Below, in pieces: positions 62,284 through 64,000 of a stretch of DNA of 64,000 nt (positions are counted from its first letter, which is position 1; every line of letters begins with the position of its first letter). Source of the stretch: Phycisphaerae bacterium (GTDB taxonomy: Bacteria; Planctomycetota; Phycisphaerae; UBA1845). The notes under the pieces are model-generated. The model had not been told where the DNA came from, did no database searches, and was given only the letters and a program-made list of their open reading frames with translations. Made by a program: the position numbers and the translations under genes. The DNA lies in the NCBI GenBank assembly GCA_029260215.1, contig JAJDDQ010000031.1:214854-278853 (forward strand), written 5' to 3'.

Positions 62284-62748
62284 TTACCAGGCCAGCATGA
62301 TCGACCCCAGCATCAGCCCGACACCCATGAAGGCGAGCATCCGACCCTTGGTGTCGTCAACCTCGATGCCAAGCGCAACAAGCGCCTCAGGCGACACGAA
62401 TTTGGCACGATGTGTTTGCAACCCCAACCCCGTCGCAGCCAACCCCGACAGAAATCCAAGAACCACGCCAATCCCACCAACCCCCGTCGCCTTCGTGAGA
62501 ACCAGACAGAACAGGCCGGCACCCCACACACGGAACCCCATCGACGTACTCTCTCGGAAAGACCGAAGCCCCCGGGCTGCATAGAGCGCCTCTTGCGCAT
62601 TCCGCCTGAGTTCGGTAAGTGTCGCACGGTGGCCGCACTCCGGGCATCGCGTTGACGAAATTCCTGTGAGGTTATAGCCGCACTTGGGGCATTGAGGCGG
62701 GATGGCCTCCGTCCATTCGCGACCCAGAATGCTTTCATCCACCGGCAT
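62284..62748 (-). CDS. Small membrane protein with N-terminal zinc ribbon
   Basis: 154 residues. Ribbon CPKCGYNLTGISSTRCPECG at residues about 19-38, then a helical linker and two hydrophobic segments (about 74-110; VWGAGLFCLVLTKATGVGGI and GVVLGFLSGLAATGLGLQ) and a third near the C-terminus (MLAFMGVGLMLGSIMLAW). The ribbon matches the one in 30316-30708 and is a mark of a planctomycete protein class. It precedes, by reading direction, nothing obvious; a related zinc-ribbon membrane gene lies just upstream. Function unknown. Confidence 0.7.
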   Translation of the reverse strand: MPVDESILGREWTEAIPPQCPKCGYNLTGISSTRCPECGHRATLTELRRNAQEALYAARGLRSFRESTSMGFRVWGAGLFCLVLTKATGVGGIGVVLGFLSGLAATGLGLQTHRAKFVSPEALVALGIEVDDTKGRMLAFMGVGLMLGSIMLAW

Positions 62749-62785
62749 CTTGTATTCACTCCTCGGTGCGCGTCACGCAGCCCCA

Positions 62786-63736
62786 TTACCCCCACGACCA
62801 GGCGAATCGGTCTTTGAAATGGGGGTAGTACAAACCGATGGCGCGCATGGCTACGATCGCGATGTAGAGCTGCACAATTTCAGCCACCATTGCCAGCGCT
62901 AACGGGTGCTCCACGGCTTTTGGCAGAAAAACAACGCCCAGGACAACGACAACAAGTGGCCCGAAGGTGATGAACAGCAAACCCAGATACGGCAGGAACG
63001 TCCGAAACACGGCAGTCGCCAGAAAATCAAAACGCAGCACGCTGTAGGTATTCCCTACAGCCGCGACCAGCACAACAATCGGCCAAAAGAACACACCGAC
63101 GCTCACCAAAAACAAGACGATCGGGTCACGGTCGCCCAGCATCGCGATCAATGTGTGGCCTGTGACGTGTGCGTACGCCCATGCGGGCGACAACACGATC
63201 AGCCAGGTGACGATGAATTTGACCAGCGGAGCCAGCACATCCGCGAGCATACCATCCGTGAACGTGATTTCGGGCAGGTCGCGTTCACCGGCGGAAGCCT
63301 CCTGAACCGTATTGAACAGAAAGCAGCAAACCCATCCGCGAATGATCACGATGCCCGGCAACCCGAACGGGCCTGCGAGGAAAAGCAGCGGCTCAAAGGC
63401 GACGATCACCGACATGACCAGAAACCTCATCAGACTTTGGCGATTCGCGATGAAAAACAGCCCTTCAACGCAATCAAACCAATAATTCCCCGGTCCCATC
63501 GAAGGCGGTCCCTGCTCTTCAGCCGGGGATAATTCCTTCGGAACACCCGTTTCATCGACGAGCGGCGGCATCCACGACGGACGGCCCGATTCATCCACGC
63601 CGACGGGGGCAGCCGATTTGCCCTCAGATTGTGCGACGGCAATCGGCCCGCCGCAGCGCTTGCATTTCACGCGCCGGCCAGCCAACCGGTCCGGAACGTC
63701 GTAATACGCCCCACATGTACAATCGACTCTGAACAT
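62786..63736 (-). CDS. Zinc-ribbon multi-span membrane protein
   Basis: 316 residues from ATG 63736. N-terminal ribbon CTCGAYYDVPDRLAGRRVKC with following CGGP, resembling that in 14825-16039. A Pro/Glu-rich linker leads to about six hydrophobic helices (FLVMSVIVAFEPLLFLAGPF, VKFIVTWLIVLSPAWAYA, LFLVSVGVFFWPIVVLVAAV, YLGLLFITFGPLVVVVLGVV, ALAMVAEIVQLYIAIVAMRA). Layout resembles DUF4013-like membrane proteins. Likely cotranscribed with the next minus-strand gene (38-base gap). Function unknown. Confidence 0.7.
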   Translation of the reverse strand: MFRVDCTCGAYYDVPDRLAGRRVKCKRCGGPIAVAQSEGKSAAPVGVDESGRPSWMPPLVDETGVPKELSPAEEQGPPSMGPGNYWFDCVEGLFFIANRQSLMRFLVMSVIVAFEPLLFLAGPFGLPGIVIIRGWVCCFLFNTVQEASAGERDLPEITFTDGMLADVLAPLVKFIVTWLIVLSPAWAYAHVTGHTLIAMLGDRDPIVLFLVSVGVFFWPIVVLVAAVGNTYSVLRFDFLATAVFRTFLPYLGLLFITFGPLVVVVLGVVFLPKAVEHPLALAMVAEIVQLYIAIVAMRAIGLYYPHFKDRFAWSWG

Positions 63737-64000
63737 AACATCGTTTCCCACCGTATCCTACGTAAAAATACCCGGTGCTTCCGACGCAGGCCATGATGAA
63801 CCCGGCTGCGGTTTATAACGAGGGGATGCTGAATCGGTCGTTGCGCCGAATACTGAAATCGAAACTCTTCAGCCACGTGCAATGCGAAGCTGACCTGCCC
63901 TCGCCTTGCGAAAGGAAACGATCTTTTCCCCCCTTGCAAAGGGGGGATACAAGGGGGGTCTGGACCGGAGCAACGCTTCGGTTCGCAAAAAGAACCTCCC
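63737..64000. other. Right-edge non-coding region
   Basis: No gene supported; the next coding gene may start beyond the window. Contains the G/C-run palindrome listed separately. Confidence 0.4.
63928..63946. repeat. CCCCCCTTGCAAAGGGGGG palindrome
   Basis: Perfect 8-base stem CCCCCCTT/AAGGGGGG with GCA loop, followed by ATACAAGGGGGGTC. A short palindromic repeat of a kind commonly dispersed in bacterial intergenic regions. Confidence 0.65.

Noticed and set aside
61201-62655. 484-residue plus-strand ORF
   Set aside because: Antisense to the ABC ATPase and zinc-ribbon gene; no recognisable features.

Overview
The window looks like a bacterial chromosome of the Planctomycetota, probably Phycisphaerae-like. 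The phylum is an inference. It rests on IPTL-CTERM surface anchors, orphan dockerin-type tails, secreted PQQ-like propeller proteins, a prepilin-like protein carrying a late FVDGHA motif, many TPR lipoproteins, small zinc-ribbon membrane proteins, and a nusA-infB operon with unusual extra genes. I saw no phage, integrase, plasmid, CRISPR, rRNA or tRNA signal.

Layout: 0-9 kb holds a left-truncated matrixin protease, an IPTL-CTERM surface protein, peptide deformylase, a TPR protein followed by rpsT and a TlyA-like methyltransferase lacking the S4 domain, and a chimeric multicopper oxidase. From 9 to 22 kb almost everything is on the minus strand: an ABC ATPase, then a long collinear translation/transcription operon (nusA, infB, zinc-ribbon membrane protein, DUF503/YlxP, rbfA, HhH-GPD protein with a histone-like tail, giant TPR lipoprotein, yebC). 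From 22 to 29 kb there is a secreted alpha/beta hydrolase, a DinB-like protein, a nitroreductase, a prepilin-like gene with the relic of a second copy beside it, citrate synthase and endonuclease IV. From 29 to 34 kb is an accessory stretch of small secreted or hypothetical genes and a dockerin-tailed metalloprotease.

From 34 to 46 kb the window carries a two-part QueD-like protein, a Tad/CpaC-like secretin with two lipoproteins (one TPR plus dockerin), ftsK, a FHA-GAF-PP2C phosphatase and a GspE/PilB-type ATPase. From 46 to 51 kb is a minus-strand glycosyltransferase and LolD/MacB-like ABC export module. From 52 to 59 kb is a plus-strand set of two adenylate-forming enzymes flanking two propeller proteins, then a Uma2 protein. 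The end (59-64 kb) has an ABC-2-like exporter and two zinc-ribbon membrane proteins.

The most notable non-coding signal is a family of short MITE-like elements with imperfect terminal repeats near CTAGTGCTTTGTCAC. Their CTAG edge repeatedly supplies the TAG stop codon of the neighbouring gene. Other palindromic repeat families (ACTGAAGT, GCACCGGT, CCCCCCTTGCAAAGGGGGG types) are scattered between genes.
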